Of a DNA stretch of 64,000 nucleotides, positions 1-10,425 are shown in pieces. The stretch is from a virus, in the IMG/VR virus record IMGVR_UViG_3300006112_000008, positions 62,001 through 126,000 of that record. The stretch is one strand, 5' to 3'. Within the stretch, counting starts at the first letter, position 1. Each line of letters opens with the position of its first letter. A model generated the notes under the pieces. That model had not been told where the DNA came from and did not search any database. It saw only the letters and a program-made list of their open reading frames with translations. The translations under genes and the position numbers were made by a program.

Positions 1-1134
1 TGATGGAACACCGGAGATAGCCGCATATCCAACACTTCCTGTTGTTCCTTGGTTTGCAACAATCGGGCTATTTGGAGTTATGCTACTGTATGTAAAAAAT
101 TGCGGCCACCATACAAATTCTGGATCTACTGCAGAATAAAAATTTGCAGGTTTGTAATTTGATTTTGTATAATAACTAGCCAAGCCAAGGGCACCTGTGG
201 TTCCTGTTGGGGTAGTAGGATCCTGTAGGTGCCCTGAGTTTATATAAATTGGCGCGGTTGGAGGCAACACTGAATTTCTAGCGTTACATAGAGTATTCAA
301 AGTAATTGGTGCACCTGTAGAGGCAGAGAATGTTTCAGTTTTTAAGCCTCCTAAATATTCTAAAGTTCCTGAAGCTCCTAAATTTTGTTCGTTTTTAAAT
401 GTGATTGGTGAAATACCTACCATAAATAGATTTCCCTGCAACTCCGGAACATAATTACTGTTACCTGAGGAGTCTACGGAATTTGAAGCTTGGTAGAATG
501 GTGTGGCCCCATCTATATGTCTTATTACAGGAGTATTACAATTATTAAAAATAGAAGATTTGTCGGCCAGGCTTGTTACACTCACGGTGTCTATCACACC
601 AAAATTAATTTGATTATTATTTGGTCTGGATTTAATTATATTGGTAAGCACTCCAAAATTAACATTTCCCCTTAATTGTGCTCCATTGTTTTGTACACTA
701 GTAACACCTGGCGGAGTGTAATAAAAAATAGTAGATTCTTCTAATTGCAGGGCTTCTGTATCAAAAGTATAAGTACCGGCCATGCTTGCAACTGCGTCAG
801 CTGTGCCTATTATTAAGCTGCCGCTAGTGAATCTCATTGTTTCTGTTAAAGGAATGCTTGTGAAGTCACTAGTTATTGTTCCGTAAAACACACCTAATGT
901 CTCAAAAAAAGAATTAGATAGCTGGCAAGCTAAAGTAACCCTTATATTCGAGCCATTCACATATACTTGCTTTATAAATATATTTTTACGATCGATTGTG
1001 GTTGTTATACTCGCCCCTACAAATAATTCATTTGTTATTTTTTTACCGTCTATAGAAGTCAATGAAGATCCTGATTTAAGAGGGTATCTCCTAAATTGGT
1101 TTTTGTTTAAAAAATTAAGAGTATTGATAGCCAT
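1..1134 (-). CDS. Tail fibre/adhesin, paralogue of the 9527-10423 protein (partial, runs off left edge)
   Basis: The reading frame is open from ATG at 1134 to the left edge (378 codons seen, no stop). The N-terminus (MAINTLNFLNKNQFRRYPLK) matches the start of the 9527-10423 protein (LDYLDLNSLRRYPIREG), and similarity continues downstream: a GVTSV segment, then a ..CN..VI..IDGATP....GN.FMVGI stretch that aligns with CVKTINGVTPDPSNGNITMVGI. The visible part is rich in Thr, Ser and Gly, as expected of beta-structured fibre proteins. It lies 43 nt after the giant adhesin gene in the same direction, at the promoter-distal end of the tail operon. Role as tail appendage or receptor-binding component is inferred from paralogy and position. 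The C-terminus is unseen. Confidence 0.75.
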   Translation of the reverse strand, partial: MAINTLNFLNKNQFRRYPLKSGSSLTSIDGKKITNELFVGASITTTIDRKNIFIKQVYVNGSNIRVTLACQLSNSFFETLGVFYGTITSDFTSIPLTETMRFTSGSLIIGTADAVASMAGTYTFDTEALQLEESTIFYYTPPGVTSVQNNGAQLRGNVNFGVLTNIIKSRPNNNQINFGVIDTVSVTSLADKSSIFNNCNTPVIRHIDGATPFYQASNSVDSSGNSNYVPELQGNLFMVGISPITFKNEQNLGASGTLEYLGGLKTETFSASTGAPITLNTLCNARNSVLPPTAPIYINSGHLQDPTTPTGTTGALGLASYYTKSNYKPANFYSAVDPEFVWWPQFFTYSSITPNSPIVANQGTTGSVGYAAISGVPS

Positions 1135-1177
1135 CTGTATTTATTTATATCTTAATTTAAAGCAGTTTTACAAGAGA

Positions 1178-4100
1178 TTAATAATTGCGACCAATTAACT
1201 GAAGTGTGGTGGTAGCTGGGATAATATTATAGTCAGTGCTGTTGCTAGGATAGAAAGTAGCTGACCAAGTATAGCTACCTCCGTAATCATACTCCGCATA
1301 ATCTGGGGCATAAATGAATGTACCAGGAACAGAAGCAGTGGCTCCATAAGCCCCCGTAAACCAGGGAACACCTACGTGAGTTATTTGTGGCCAAGTAATT
1401 ACCGGATCTTGTTTGGGTATACCTAGCGTAATATATATTACCTGTGCGCTGTATACCAAATTATCGGGAGATATAGATATCGAGAAAAGTCTATCTATAT
1501 CATTACTGCTTGGGTTGCCAACTATGTTTCCATTTGCACTTATCGATAATCCTTCAGGCAACCCTATTGCCTGAAATCCAAATGGAGGATTATCTGTGGT
1601 TATTGAAATTAATGGATTATCGTCTGTGTATGGTCCTGAATTTAAATAAACAGAAGGCATAATAGTGTATACATTCACATATACAGGGAAAGAATAATTT
1701 AGGCCCGGAGGTTTTACATAACTAACCTGACTTGTTTGGCTAAGGACTGGAATATTTACTGCTACCCCTGTTATGGTTACTAAGTTTGTTGTTGCTGGCA
1801 CTACATTTATATGCACGGTTTTCGTGACGGGTATAAAATCACTTGAGTTTGGCGTGAAAGTGACGTGTAGCGGAATATTTGTACCAACCATTAAAATTGT
1901 TCCTGGGACGGGATCATATACGTATTTACCCAAAACGTCAGTTGTGGCATTCAACTGGGCTCCAGGAATTAACTGTGTTTTATAAACTATATCTGCAGGA
2001 TTATCCCAATTAAGTTGTGGTATGCCTTTCTGAATACTCAGTACAAAATGGAATGCGCTTGATAATGTCCCATTATTATTAGCATATACAGTGACATTAT
2101 AAATCGCGTTTAACTGACTAGCTACAGGGGTACCTATAATATTTCCGTTGGTGTTTATAGATAGGGTATTTGGTAAACCTTGAGCGATGAAACCGGAAGC
2201 CAAGACATCCGTGTTTACTGTAAGTAGCGGATTATTGTCTGTGTATGGCCCCGCAGCCAGATAAACAGAAGGCAAGAAATTATAATATGTACCTGTTGAG
2301 CCTGTTGAACCGGTATGTGATTGATATATAGCTTGAGTTGTAGAAATTCCTGTTATTGCTATCGGGCCCCCTGCTGGGTTTACATTTATATTTACTGATG
2401 CCTCGGCTGTGTAATAGTCTACAGACGTAGGGGTAAATACAGTATTCAATGTGTTATGGATATGATTTAATACTGTCCCTGAGGCTGGAGAATATGTAAA
2501 AGTTCCGTCTACGTTTGAAGAGGCATTTAATTGGTCTGTACTCAAGGGAGTACCATAAGTTATTGGATTCGGAGAAGACCAAGTTAATACTGGGTGATTT
2601 TTCGGGGTTAAATCTAAAACAAAATTATAAGGAGGAGACTTCAAATAAAATGACCTTGGGCGATTATTTTGGTAATTATCATTACCTTGAGCGTATAGAG
2701 ATATATAATATACCTTATTCAAATCTTGCGTACTTGGTGTACCTATGATATTTCCTAGTCCTCCCACAGTTAAAGAAGAAGGTAGTCCTGTTGCGCTGTA
2801 TGTATATACAGTAGAAGCAGCACCAAAAGAAAACAACGGGTTGCCTCCTGTGTAAGGTCCATTGTTTAAGTATTCAGAAGGATTAGGACTATATACAGGC
2901 CCGGAGGGTCCTGTGGCTGCAGAATAATATGAATTTAAAAAGCTTGCTGGGGTAAATGAAGTGATTTTATTAATCAATACAGTTAAATTGTTTGTAACTG
3001 TAGCTGAACCATAGTCTTCACTGTCTGGGGTAAATACTGCTGTTATGGTGTTATTGCCTACGTTGAATACTGTGCCGTAATCCGGGGTATATGTGAAAGA
3101 TCCCGCCACGTCAGCTGTTGCGTTTAATTGCACTTCGGTTATAGGTGTACCATAAACCACAGGATCTAGTGCAGGCCATGTAATATTGGTGGGTATTGGT
3201 TGTATAGATAGCGTAAAATTGAATGGAGGGGGATCGTTATAATGAGCACCGGATTGTGGATAATAAACAACAGTATTAACTAAATTTATAGTAACGTTGT
3301 ATGTTTGGTTTATTTCTGAAATCTGCGGATAGCTACCAACAATCTTTCCAGTATTAGTTATTGTTAAAGAATTTGGTAGTCCTGTGGCAGTAAAAATATA
3401 ACCACCAAAGTTGTGATAATCCGCAAGCGAAATTAAAGTATTTACAGTAAATAAGGGGTTATCTTCTGTATATGACGAGTTTAAATAAACAGAAGGTAAT
3501 ATGTTATATGAAGGACCTGAACCTCCAGTAGCTCCTGTACTAGACTCAAAAGTTTGGTCTGAAGATAACCCTGTTATGAGGTTAGGCGTAATAACAAGAG
3601 ATACAGATTTTGTGGAGCCTGCTACATTTATATCTGACGATACGTATTCCGCGGTTAGAATGTTTGTTCCTACGTTCAATACATCTCCTAATTGATAATT
3701 ATAAAGTAATACTCCACCCTCGGTGTATATATCAAACGATGCATTTAATTGCTGGTCTGTTAACGGGGTACCATAAATTATAGGATCTGGGGTGTCCCAA
3801 AATACATGTGACTTTCTTGGTTCAAATGCCAGTATGCAATTGTATGGGGGAGATTGGTTTCCTAAAGAATCCACAGCAGTTATAGACAACCCATAGCTCT
3901 TGTTTAGCATATTAGGTAAAACTGTTCCAATTAAGGCTCCACTGTTATCTATTGTTAGTAGTGGGGGAAGCCCAGGGTAATATGGAGGAGTTAGTGTGAT
4001 TGGTAAATCCGGCCATGCAGGGCCTGATGAGCCTGATGAGCCTGTAGGACCTGGAAATGTTGTGGAATATAAAGATATTTCCCAGCTAGAAAATGTTCCA

Positions 4101-7100
4101 CCATTACCCCCAACACTGCTAACTGATATCGTCATACGGTTTCCGCTATAAATAGCAGATATTGTTCCTATCATATAGCTGAGGTTTATTCCTCCTGTGT
4201 TTGTAACCATGACACTATCCCCAGCCGCAAAAGATCCTATAGTATTAACAGTAAATGTTCTTGTCCCTGTGCCTACTTGTATTGTTGTGTTTGAAGTAAC
4301 TCCGAAATACCCTAAGTTGGATTGAGAGGCTCCTGTTGGGCCTGTGCCTGCTGTAAAGCCAGCGATAGCAAATTTTGTGGTTGGATTAGCGGAGGATACT
4401 AAAGCTAACGGGCTAAGGTCTGAAAATTGCTTATATAAAACGAAGCTAGGATAAAAATTGTATATGGGTGGATTTATATTTGACGCGGGGTAAAAATCAA
4501 CAGTTACGTCTGGAAATAACCCATATATCAAATTTGATAATACAGTAACTTGATTTGTTTTTTGTGTGGGTAGATAATCTAAACTTGTAGGATTGTAATA
4601 GGCGGTTAGTGTGTCAACACCTATTGGAGGTAGGTATCCCGCCGGGGGAGAATATGTTATATTCCCAGAAGCTTGGGTGGTCGCATTTAACTGAAACTCA
4701 TTAAGTCGCTGACCATAAACCATTGTGTCTGGTGTGGGCCAATCTATCGTCGCATGTACGGCACTAAAAGATAATACGAAAGTAAATATATTAGAGCTAC
4801 CTGCAGGGTTCGAAACTCTCGCGGATATGGTGTAATGTAAATTTATATCATCGTACGAAGGATAGCCCACTAAATTTCCGTTGGGATTAAAGTGCAGACT
4901 AGTAAAGTGTCTGGGTGTAATGCTCGTTATCTCAATACTTGTTGGATCGTTTGTTACAGATAAACTTAACAAAGGATTATCATCAGTATACTCTCCCGGC
5001 CCCAGATAAACAGAAGGTAGGAAATTATAAGATGGTCCCGTATTCCCTGTGGCTCCTGTATAAGATTCGTATGTTTGATTTGTTGAAATTCCTGTTATGC
5101 TGGGCAGTCCCCAATATTGAATATCGTATTGATTATTAGAAGCGCCTCCTAAATATTGATTTTCAATCACAACAGAAAATACACCTGAAGAATTAGTGCT
5201 TGCGGGAGTGCCTGTGAAATTGCAGTTAAATCCAGGAAAACCATTGTAAGAAACACCGTCGGGCCATGTACCGCTAATATTGTAGAATATGGCGTTATCT
5301 GCGGAGGTTATTTTTTTACAGACTGTATGATTCTCAAGCATCACAATAGATTGATCTGCAGTATCAGAAACCACTATTGAGCAAGTACCTGTACCATAGT
5401 AGCCATATTCAGATTCTACCGAAATGGTCACATTGTATGTTCCTGTTTGGCTAACCGGTCCTCCCACAATTTGTCCCGACTCTGGAACTATACTTAAAGA
5501 AGGAGGTAACCCTACAGCAGAAAATAGTATCGGATTTTGAGTAGCATAAACACTAAACAATGGGGAGTCTGTGGTGTATTCTCTATTGTTGTAGTCTGGA
5601 GGATTAATATAGTAAATATTTTGGCTTAATGGTGTAGTTATTTGGGGTGTGGGTGAATTAGGTAAATAATTTAAGTTTAAAGAAAGGGGCATTTGTGTGC
5701 TTCCTTTATTTGCAAACAAAGTTAATGGGTAATTTGCCGCATGGGTTAATCCACTAACGGTACCATAAATATTGCAGGTTGCTCCTGTAGCCCCAGTAAA
5801 ATGAAGTCCAGGAGGTAATGGGCCAGTATAACCATAACTGTCGGCTTGTCCTAATCCTGATATCTTATAACAGTAGGGGGTATTTAAAAACACACCACCA
5901 TTCAACGGAGAAGAAGAAATATATATTTTAAACGAAGATATATATCTAGCTCCTGAGGAAGTACCTGCGATAACCTGCACATTATACGTACCCTCAACAT
6001 CGTTAGCTGCACCTATAACTTTTCCGTCTTGTGTTATACTCAAGCCCCTAGGTAATCCAGAGGCTAAATAAAAGCTTATAGGTCTAGCTGTGAGTATTTG
6101 TAATAGTGGTGCGTCAGCATTAAAAGTTATCGTGCTATAGCCACCAGAATAGACTATATAAAATAATTGATCTTGAGCTGGATAAGTTATTTGTAGTGAC
6201 GGAGAATATATAAAATTAAAAAATCTATTGGTTATTAAACCGGCATTATTTATGGATAATGTGATATATTGTTGAATTTCATTAGTCTGATTAAGAATTC
6301 CTGAAGAATAGATGTGGCAAGAGCTATTTGCCTGACTAGAAATATTTAAAAATGAAGGTAAATTTAATATGGAGAAAGACACATTTAAACTAGCACCTAA
6401 GGAGCTTAAATCACTAAAAGTGTAGCAAAATCCTGTTCCATAATCCGCAATGATTTCAGATATTTCTTGAGATAGGTTGATATTAAAAGTAACTGACGTA
6501 GTACCTACAGCATTAACTGCGTTTATTGTAACTACATGGAGACCTAGACTTGCATCATCTGAAATCTGCCCAGTAATATTTCCATTGTTATCTATGCTTA
6601 ACCCTAGGGGAAGTGTTCCGTTATTGTCATTAAATGAAGTTGCCCCTAACGCAGAAACTGTAAATAGTGGATTTACTGAAGTAAATTGTGTATTGCTACC
6701 TATCGGGTTTTTAAAGTCCGGCGGATATAGATTAATAACAGTGGAATTAGTGGGGTAATTTATTATAGGTGTAACGATATAAGGTATCGTATATGACACA
6801 AGCCTGTAACTTCCACCATAAAGCTGTTGCTTAACAACAATATTTATTTCCGTTGAGGTGGTGTCATAATTCGTACCATAAAAATTAGGTACAGCTCCCG
6901 CAGAAGAGTGATTGAGGGTAGGATCAAAAAGTAACCAGTCTGGTAAAATTTGTTCTACTGTTTGCGATATTACTTCAGGGCCAACGATTATACTGTAATT
7001 AAACTGTTCTCCCTGTTTTGCATACGATGTAGCTATGCCAGTCTCGTTTATCTCTAATAATACATGTACAGGAGAAGAGCTGCCGGCGGAATTGTGGGCT

Positions 7101-9514
7101 ACCAAAGTCAAAGGATAAAAAGCAGGGTATACGGTATTGCTAGGCATCTTGAGCTTACCTATCAGCCCGTTGCCCCCCACGGATAATCCTGGAGGAAGAT
7201 TGTTTGTACCTGTAGGCCCTATACTTACACCACTTAAATTATTGTCTAAAGTTATACTATAACTGGTAGGATAATTCGATGCAGCTATGGGAATGAGGGG
7301 GGCACTCTTTGTAAAAGTTCTAGTGGTTAAAACCTGAGGGCCTCCGTCAGGAGGATAAATATTTATAACCTCGTTTTGTGTTGGATAATTAATTACCGGA
7401 GGAGCAAAATAGTCTATGGTTAACTGAAGGAAGTAATAAAGTGATCCGGATTTTCCAAAAACTGTAAAAGAATATACTTCTGAAGTATTTCCGTTCGGAT
7501 TTGAAGAATAAATTCTAGGAGAATTTGAGGATGTATCTATTGTTATCCAGCTTGGTGGAGTACCTGTAACTGTAAATTCTGTAGCCTCCGGCATGTTTAT
7601 AGGGTAGCTAAACGGTACACCGTAGTTCACAGAAATTACATCTTGAGTATTATTGACAGAAACACAATATGCTGCCGTTATGGTTGCTCCTGGCTCTGGT
7701 ATAGTCATTGGCGTTTGAACCGCATCAATAAGAACGCCATTTGAATAGTAATTTATAGGTGTGTTACTTGGAGTAGATGTGTTTGTTATTTCAAATGTAA
7801 CTTTCCCTGTATTCAAATGATCTATATCCTGTGAGCAAGGAATGAAATATATGGATTCAAATATATTGTAATCCTTGCAGGCGATTGTTCCTACACTTGC
7901 CCCATAGCTAATATCGCCTATACTATTTTTTATCTTTACAGAAGAAGGAACGAGTGTGGCTTGGTCTGAGGTGAATGCGGATACAGAATATGAAATAGCT
8001 GCTGGTGACGGATTGTATATAACAATTACCGAAGTTATGAATGTACCATACTGCTTGTCAGCATTATAGGCTTCTAGTGTGCCGTAGTTTAAAGTTGCGT
8101 ATGGCTGATTTTTATTAGCGGCGGCGGCGTTACTTCTAGTAATTGCGTCATTCAGTGCGTTTTTTATACCGTAGTCGTTAACGATAAAGTTATTTAAGTT
8201 TCCAGATAGGGCTGCGCATATATCATTAAAAGCTATATTTGATTGCGTGGTAACCCCAAGTATAACTTCATGGGTGGAAATAACTTCTTTTATTTGAAAA
8301 ACATAATTAATGGCCCCAGAGGTTATTGTTAATTCTCTTCCCTCATGGAAATACTTTTTAAACCCTCCTGAACACGTAGGTCCAACTGGTGTAGGTTTGC
8401 CATTTCTATACGCGCAAAAACTGGTTACTACAAAATGTGCGCTATTTATTAATCCAGTAGAATTATTTTCCGCGAAGGCAGATCCATTTATTTTTCCTAT
8501 TCCATAAGTCTGTTGGGGATTATTAACTACCTTGTAAAGTTCTGCTAAGGCATCTGTGGATCTATTGAGATAATTTGCAAAACCACTTATATTTTCAGGA
8601 GAGCATTTGGGACTGCAGTGATTGTTAAATACAAGTCCGTGCCCTCCCATATCAGAGGATATGGCATTGAAGGTATTGGTGTGTGCTGCTACACCATTTC
8701 TAGCAGGGATAGGTGTGGAGAAATTTGAATAATCAGTCTTTGTTTTTAGCTCTCCTGATGTGATCTCATTAAGGGTGTTGGCACTCAAAAGGTCTAACGA
8801 ATAGCAGTCGGATGGAGCTATAAACAAAGCCCCGGAAGAATTAGGGGAGCTGTTATTAACTGTATATATGTCTACTATGTCTCCGTCAGGGCAGGGGTTC
8901 CATAATCCCGTACCTAATCCTTTAGCTACATCTATATATAATTGATGTGTGCTATCAGTGGTAAATTCATTATTTGTTCCATTGTCTAAAATGACAGCTT
9001 CTCCAGCCCCGTAAGTTTTTATGTTTTGTAATATATGGCTGGCGGTGTATCCGTCATGGGCATATGTATCAAAGCTAAGCGAAGTTACTTTTCTGGGATA
9101 CCACACTATCAAGGAAGATAAAAATTCTGTTTGATCTGCTGTATATTCTACTGTACCGGAAAAGCTAGATAAAAAATTTATCTCATCGCCAAATATTAAT
9201 TTGATCACCCAGCCATCACCAGAATAGCTAAAAAAGCTTGTTTGCGTATTTGCTAAATGACTAATCGCAGAACTTAAAGGAAAACTTAAAGAGCCTATAT
9301 CACCATTATTAACTTCTGATAAGGCTATATTTATATCTCCATCAATGTTAGAGATACTAGAGATATATACTCTTTTTATATTTTTATCGTTAGTTACAAA
9401 CAGCGCGTCTAAAAAAGCCCCTTTAGGAATATCTAAAGACTGATTGGGGGCAACACTATCTTTAAAAGGATAGCTGATCAGGCTATTTGAACTTAAATAT
9501 TCTAACGCGGGCAT
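1178..9514 (-). CDS. Giant tail adhesin with tandem Ig-like (He_PIG-type) repeats, 2778 aa
   Basis: A very long beta-rich protein. The first ~150 residues carry the YLSSNSLISYPFKDS adaptor-like start shared in pattern with two neighbouring genes. The central and C-terminal parts hold at least ten segments of the form GLPxxLSIxxxGNIxGxP followed by a beta-rich tail ending in a YNVTI-like strand, the signature of putative Ig (He_PIG-like) domains. In the C-terminal 1200 residues these alternate with a second module (TWPxPxxxVYGTPLxxxQLNA...GTFTYxPxxGTVLNxGxNTL...FTPxxxDY), seen six times. Short collagen-like Gly-X-Thr tracts precede several modules. No catalytic motif is visible. Likely a long side fibre or adhesin that binds the host surface. 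Its position after the baseplate genes supports this; the receptor is unknown. Confidence 0.85.
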   Translation of the reverse strand: MPALEYLSSNSLISYPFKDSVAPNQSLDIPKGAFLDALFVTNDKNIKRVYISSISNIDGDINIALSEVNNGDIGSLSFPLSSAISHLANTQTSFFSYSGDGWVIKLIFGDEINFLSSFSGTVEYTADQTEFLSSLIVWYPRKVTSLSFDTYAHDGYTASHILQNIKTYGAGEAVILDNGTNNEFTTDSTHQLYIDVAKGLGTGLWNPCPDGDIVDIYTVNNSSPNSSGALFIAPSDCYSLDLLSANTLNEITSGELKTKTDYSNFSTPIPARNGVAAHTNTFNAISSDMGGHGLVFNNHCSPKCSPENISGFANYLNRSTDALAELYKVVNNPQQTYGIGKINGSAFAENNSTGLINSAHFVVTSFCAYRNGKPTPVGPTCSGGFKKYFHEGRELTITSGAINYVFQIKEVISTHEVILGVTTQSNIAFNDICAALSGNLNNFIVNDYGIKNALNDAITRSNAAAANKNQPYATLNYGTLEAYNADKQYGTFITSVIVIYNPSPAAISYSVSAFTSDQATLVPSSVKIKNSIGDISYGASVGTIACKDYNIFESIYFIPCSQDIDHLNTGKVTFEITNTSTPSNTPINYYSNGVLIDAVQTPMTIPEPGATITAAYCVSVNNTQDVISVNYGVPFSYPINMPEATEFTVTGTPPSWITIDTSSNSPRIYSSNPNGNTSEVYSFTVFGKSGSLYYFLQLTIDYFAPPVINYPTQNEVINIYPPDGGPQVLTTRTFTKSAPLIPIAASNYPTSYSITLDNNLSGVSIGPTGTNNLPPGLSVGGNGLIGKLKMPSNTVYPAFYPLTLVAHNSAGSSSPVHVLLEINETGIATSYAKQGEQFNYSIIVGPEVISQTVEQILPDWLLFDPTLNHSSAGAVPNFYGTNYDTTSTEINIVVKQQLYGGSYRLVSYTIPYIVTPIINYPTNSTVINLYPPDFKNPIGSNTQFTSVNPLFTVSALGATSFNDNNGTLPLGLSIDNNGNITGQISDDASLGLHVVTINAVNAVGTTSVTFNINLSQEISEIIADYGTGFCYTFSDLSSLGASLNVSFSILNLPSFLNISSQANSSCHIYSSGILNQTNEIQQYITLSINNAGLITNRFFNFIYSPSLQITYPAQDQLFYIVYSGGYSTITFNADAPLLQILTARPISFYLASGLPRGLSITQDGKVIGAANDVEGTYNVQVIAGTSSGARYISSFKIYISSSPLNGGVFLNTPYCYKISGLGQADSYGYTGPLPPGLHFTGATGATCNIYGTVSGLTHAANYPLTLFANKGSTQMPLSLNLNYLPNSPTPQITTPLSQNIYYINPPDYNNREYTTDSPLFSVYATQNPILFSAVGLPPSLSIVPESGQIVGGPVSQTGTYNVTISVESEYGYYGTGTCSIVVSDTADQSIVMLENHTVCKKITSADNAIFYNISGTWPDGVSYNGFPGFNCNFTGTPASTNSSGVFSVVIENQYLGGASNNQYDIQYWGLPSITGISTNQTYESYTGATGNTGPSYNFLPSVYLGPGEYTDDNPLLSLSVTNDPTSIEITSITPRHFTSLHFNPNGNLVGYPSYDDINLHYTISARVSNPAGSSNIFTFVLSFSAVHATIDWPTPDTMVYGQRLNEFQLNATTQASGNITYSPPAGYLPPIGVDTLTAYYNPTSLDYLPTQKTNQVTVLSNLIYGLFPDVTVDFYPASNINPPIYNFYPSFVLYKQFSDLSPLALVSSANPTTKFAIAGFTAGTGPTGASQSNLGYFGVTSNTTIQVGTGTRTFTVNTIGSFAAGDSVMVTNTGGINLSYMIGTISAIYSGNRMTISVSSVGGNGGTFSSWEISLYSTTFPGPTGSSGSSGPAWPDLPITLTPPYYPGLPPLLTIDNSGALIGTVLPNMLNKSYGLSITAVDSLGNQSPPYNCILAFEPRKSHVFWDTPDPIIYGTPLTDQQLNASFDIYTEGGVLLYNYQLGDVLNVGTNILTAEYVSSDINVAGSTKSVSLVITPNLITGLSSDQTFESSTGATGGSGPSYNILPSVYLNSSYTEDNPLFTVNTLISLADYHNFGGYIFTATGLPNSLTITNTGKIVGSYPQISEINQTYNVTINLVNTVVYYPQSGAHYNDPPPFNFTLSIQPIPTNITWPALDPVVYGTPITEVQLNATADVAGSFTYTPDYGTVFNVGNNTITAVFTPDSEDYGSATVTNNLTVLINKITSFTPASFLNSYYSAATGPSGPVYSPNPSEYLNNGPYTGGNPLFSFGAASTVYTYSATGLPSSLTVGGLGNIIGTPSTQDLNKVYYISLYAQGNDNYQNNRPRSFYLKSPPYNFVLDLTPKNHPVLTWSSPNPITYGTPLSTDQLNASSNVDGTFTYSPASGTVLNHIHNTLNTVFTPTSVDYYTAEASVNINVNPAGGPIAITGISTTQAIYQSHTGSTGSTGTYYNFLPSVYLAAGPYTDNNPLLTVNTDVLASGFIAQGLPNTLSINTNGNIIGTPVASQLNAIYNVTVYANNNGTLSSAFHFVLSIQKGIPQLNWDNPADIVYKTQLIPGAQLNATTDVLGKYVYDPVPGTILMVGTNIPLHVTFTPNSSDFIPVTKTVHINVVPATTNLVTITGVAVNIPVLSQTSQVSYVKPPGLNYSFPVYVNVYTIMPSVYLNSGPYTDDNPLISITTDNPPFGFQAIGLPEGLSISANGNIVGNPSSNDIDRLFSISISPDNLVYSAQVIYITLGIPKQDPVITWPQITHVGVPWFTGAYGATASVPGTFIYAPDYAEYDYGGSYTWSATFYPSNSTDYNIIPATTTLQLIGRNY

Positions 9515-9526
9515 ATACCGGTAATT

Positions 9527-10423
9527 TTAACTTCCACACGAACAGCTAGAATTAACGGTGGATAAATAATTTGTGAGCTGCCCATTGAGGGTATTATAAT
9601 AATTTTTAATAGTTATAAAATTATTTTCAAGGCTAGTCAATCTTGTAGTTAACGTAGATAAATCCGAGCACCCGGAGCAAGGAGTACAGCAGGTGTCGTT
9701 AAATTGTAACGTGTATGGAGAAGTACTAGAAATTTGCATACAGTCTATACCTACCATTGTTATATTTCCATTCGACGGGTCTGGTGTAACACCATTTATT
9801 GTTTTTACACAGTTCGTATAATTACAGGTTTTGTTTAAACCTAACCCGTCCCCAACATCCATAGTTACGCTATTAGAAATACTATTGTATGTGAAAATAA
9901 CATTGTTTCTGGCGTTCATTGTGATATCGCCGGTAAACGTGGCTGTGCTTGCGTCTGCGTCTACATATGTAATTGATGTAACTCCTGCAAGACCTGGAAT
10001 TATAGTTCTTGGCTCTAATTCTGTATCTGTGTTTGTAAAAGAAAATTGTCCTGCGGGTTGTAGTTGTAAATCATCAGGCAGCCCTATGGTGATTTTGCCG
10101 GAGGCTCCTGCATAACTGCCGATAGGGGTTAAATAATAAGTATCGTTGAGCTTATGACTATTGAAATCTATAAAAAAGCTACCCACTACTGTACCTGTGT
10201 AATATTCAGCCAGCTGAATAGTGCAGGAAAAAAGGTTATTAAAAAAAGAAGAGATATAAAATCTCGCTGATGGGTCTCCACTTGCGGATAATGAAATATC
10301 AACTATTAACGTGTTTGGAATTTGAAAAAGCCCATCTGTACTCGTTGCGCTAGTTCCTTCTCTTATAGGATATCTGCGTAATGAGTTTAAATCTAGATAG
10401 TCTAATGAGTCAATCCAGGGCAT
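9527..10423 (-). CDS. Tail fibre-type protein with shared N-terminal adaptor, 298 aa
   Basis: Starts MPWIDSLDYLDLNSLRRYP, the same adaptor pattern as the left-edge gene and, more weakly, the 2778-aa adhesin. The middle is beta-rich with Thr/Ser/Asn. Near residues 200-230 is a NCVKTINGVTPDPSNGNITM segment typical of phage fibre proteins. The C-terminus contains a Cys cluster (DTCCTPCSGCSDL) followed by a heptad-like stretch (LTTRLTSLENNFITIKNYYN) that probably forms a short trimeric coiled coil, ending SCSCGS. The Cys cluster could bind metal or form disulphides. It starts two bases after the stop of the 861-aa gene. Likely a short fibre or a connector for longer fibres; function is inferred. 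Confidence 0.7.
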   Translation of the reverse strand: MPWIDSLDYLDLNSLRRYPIREGTSATSTDGLFQIPNTLIVDISLSASGDPSARFYISSFFNNLFSCTIQLAEYYTGTVVGSFFIDFNSHKLNDTYYLTPIGSYAGASGKITIGLPDDLQLQPAGQFSFTNTDTELEPRTIIPGLAGVTSITYVDADASTATFTGDITMNARNNVIFTYNSISNSVTMDVGDGLGLNKTCNYTNCVKTINGVTPDPSNGNITMVGIDCMQISSTSPYTLQFNDTCCTPCSGCSDLSTLTTRLTSLENNFITIKNYYNTLNGQLTNYLSTVNSSCSCGS

Positions 10424-10425
10424 TT

